A stretch of DNA of 64,000 bases from Candidatus Binatia bacterium (GTDB lineage: Bacteria > Desulfobacterota > Binatia > Bin18): contig JAJEFA010000012.1 of NCBI GenBank assembly GCA_022820725.1, forward strand, positions 62,001 to 126,000, read 5' to 3'. Positions 63,102-64,000 of this stretch are shown here, one piece after another; position 1 is the first letter of the stretch, and every line of letters starts with the position of its first letter. The notes under the pieces were generated by a model, which was given only the letters and a program-made list of their open reading frames with translations, was not told where the DNA came from and ran no database searches. Made by a program: the position numbers and the translations under genes.

Positions 63102-63638
63102 CTAGCGTAGGACTGAGAAATGGCCGCGTCGATTTCGCTGCCAACATGATTCATTCGCGTCAGTACACTGGGGCAATTCTTCCCCATAACTAATGACGGA
63201 GAGCCGCTCGGCAGGGACTCCTAACGTAGTCAGATAATCCTGCGCGGCACGGGCTCGTTTTGCGCCAAGGGCGAGATTGTATTCAGATGTTCCCCGCTCA
63301 TCGCAGTGCCCTTCAATCTCTACCTTGGCCTCAGCATTGCTCTGCAGCCAGTCGGCATTCGCTTGCAGGGTTTGCCTCGCCTCTTCAGACAACTCAAACG
63401 AGTCATAGCTAAAGAAGACGTCTTGTAAGGGGCCGCCCTCCCCGTCCTGCTGGACACGATCCTGGATGCGGTCGCCCTCCCCAATCTCAGTTTCATCCAT
63501 CCCTGACGTACCAGAGCCCGTACTCGAAGTTGTGCCATAAGTCATCCCCGTGGGAGATTGTTTCGGACATCCGATCAAGCCCAGAGAGAGCAGGAGGACA
63601 CTGATCAGCCACCCACCATAGAATTTATTGCTATGCAT
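63102..63638 (-). CDS. pal: Peptidoglycan-associated lipoprotein Pal
   Basis: Pal anchors the outer membrane to peptidoglycan. The 178-residue protein has a lipobox LGLIGC (Cys24) and a Gly/Ser/Thr-rich linker. The OmpA-like domain is at about 75-178, with VEIEGHCDERGTSEYNLALGAKRARAAQDYL (diaminopimelate-binding Asp and Arg) and ISYGEELPQC. It follows tolB and precedes cpoB. Confidence 0.95.
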   Translation of the reverse strand: MHSNKFYGGWLISVLLLSLGLIGCPKQSPTGMTYGTTSSTGSGTSGMDETEIGEGDRIQDRVQQDGEGGPLQDVFFSYDSFELSEEARQTLQANADWLQSNAEAKVEIEGHCDERGTSEYNLALGAKRARAAQDYLTTLGVPAERLSVISYGEELPQCTDANESCWQRNRRGHFSVLR

Positions 63639-63669
63639 TCTTCACCACTTTTCCTCGTCCCACGCATAC

Positions 63670-64000
63670 TTATGGAAGGCGTGGCGACCACGCCGGACTA
63701 GTATCATTTCCACTTCCCCCGGTCAATTGCTGTATGCTCTGACCGTCTCGACTCGCCAGATAGAGTCGCCCTCGTCGCGTCACAGCAAGATAGCGTCCAT
63801 CCGGCGACCACGATGGGTGCTCACCACGAACGATGTGCGTGGCTTCTCCGCCGTTCGGATCGATCGCCATCACACGAAATCCGCCTGAGCGGGACGTATA
63901 GGCGATCCGATCTCCTTTTGGCGACCAAGCGGGATCAGTGTTATAGGCGCTCTGAAACGTAATGCGTTTGGACTTTCCGGTCTCGATGTCCATCACATAA
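63670..64000 (-). CDS. tolB: TolB, C-terminal end, cut by window edge
   Basis: Only the last 110 residues or so are inside the window. They show beta-propeller repeats typical of TolB: NTDPAWSPKGDRIAYTSR, HPSWSPDGRYLAVT and a last DTSPAWSP. The frame stays open to base 64000, so the start lies beyond. TolB is the periplasmic part of the Tol-Pal system and its gene directly precedes pal here, as usual. Confidence 0.93.
   Translation of the reverse strand, partial: YVMDIETGKSKRITFQSAYNTDPAWSPKGDRIAYTSRSGGFRVMAIDPNGGEATHIVRGEHPSWSPDGRYLAVTRRGRLYLASRDGQSIQQLTGGSGNDTSPAWSPRLP

Overview
The window is about 64 kb of moderately GC-rich, gene-dense DNA from a Gram-negative (diderm) bacterium. It carries an Mre wall apparatus, a Pal/CpoB/TolB envelope set, a DUF1302 outer-membrane-barrel candidate and many lipoprotein signals. 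The mixture of a copper membrane monooxygenase, a PQQ alcohol dehydrogenase, several luciferase-like oxidoreductases and four CaiB/BaiF CoA-transferases does not look proteobacterial. It resembles what is reported for uncultured Binatota or Tectomicrobia-like lineages. That placement is inference; no rRNA or tRNA gene is present.

Layout. Bases 1-3242 (minus) hold a cell-shape operon (mreB-mreC-mreD-mrdA, the last cut by the window edge). Bases 3383-5783 (plus) hold a PpiD-like chaperone and a peroxiredoxin whose peroxidatic cysteine codon is TGA, read here as selenocysteine. Bases 5790-7778 (minus) hold the nickel pair larC and a NicO-type transporter. Bases 7906-12408 hold small envelope and copper proteins, an isochorismatase-like hydrolase, two luciferase-like oxidoreductases and adk.

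Bases 12488-21377 (minus) form the centrepiece, a nine-gene copper cluster: PmoD-like protein 1, pmoC, pmoA, a small His-tipped membrane protein, pmoB, PmoD-like protein 2, a membrane multicopper oxidase, a membrane cupredoxin and a PQQ alcohol dehydrogenase with a lanthanide-type Asp. All expected PmoB and PmoC metal ligands are present. Four proteins of the cluster are predicted to start with His once their signal peptide is removed. The logical pathway is hydrocarbon (methane or a short alkane) to alcohol to aldehyde. The true substrate cannot be read from sequence.

Bases 21468-37249 are accessory metabolism: a lipoprotein esterase, a GldA-type dehydrogenase, a DUF1302/DUF1329/DUF1329 set likely to handle hydrophobic compounds at the outer membrane, four tandem divergent CoA-transferases, a TusA-fusion protein, a decayed gene, another luciferase-like oxidoreductase and a metallo-beta-lactamase-fold hydrolase.

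Bases 37319-64000 are an unbroken minus-strand housekeeping block: tolB-pal-cpoB-ribF-rluD-rho, rpsB-tsf-pyrH-frr-uppS-cdsA-rseP-tsaB (without dxr), mdh-sucC-sucD, a TPR protein, ndk-rlmN-mtnP, a PfkB kinase, a GT2 glycosyltransferase, two sugar-nucleotide epimerases, lepA-lepB and a GspE/PilB ATPase. The strongest unusual signals are the selenocysteine peroxiredoxin, the His-tipped copper cluster, and a 54-nt palindrome lying in frame in the pmoB signal peptide that resembles a second copy upstream of the GspE gene.
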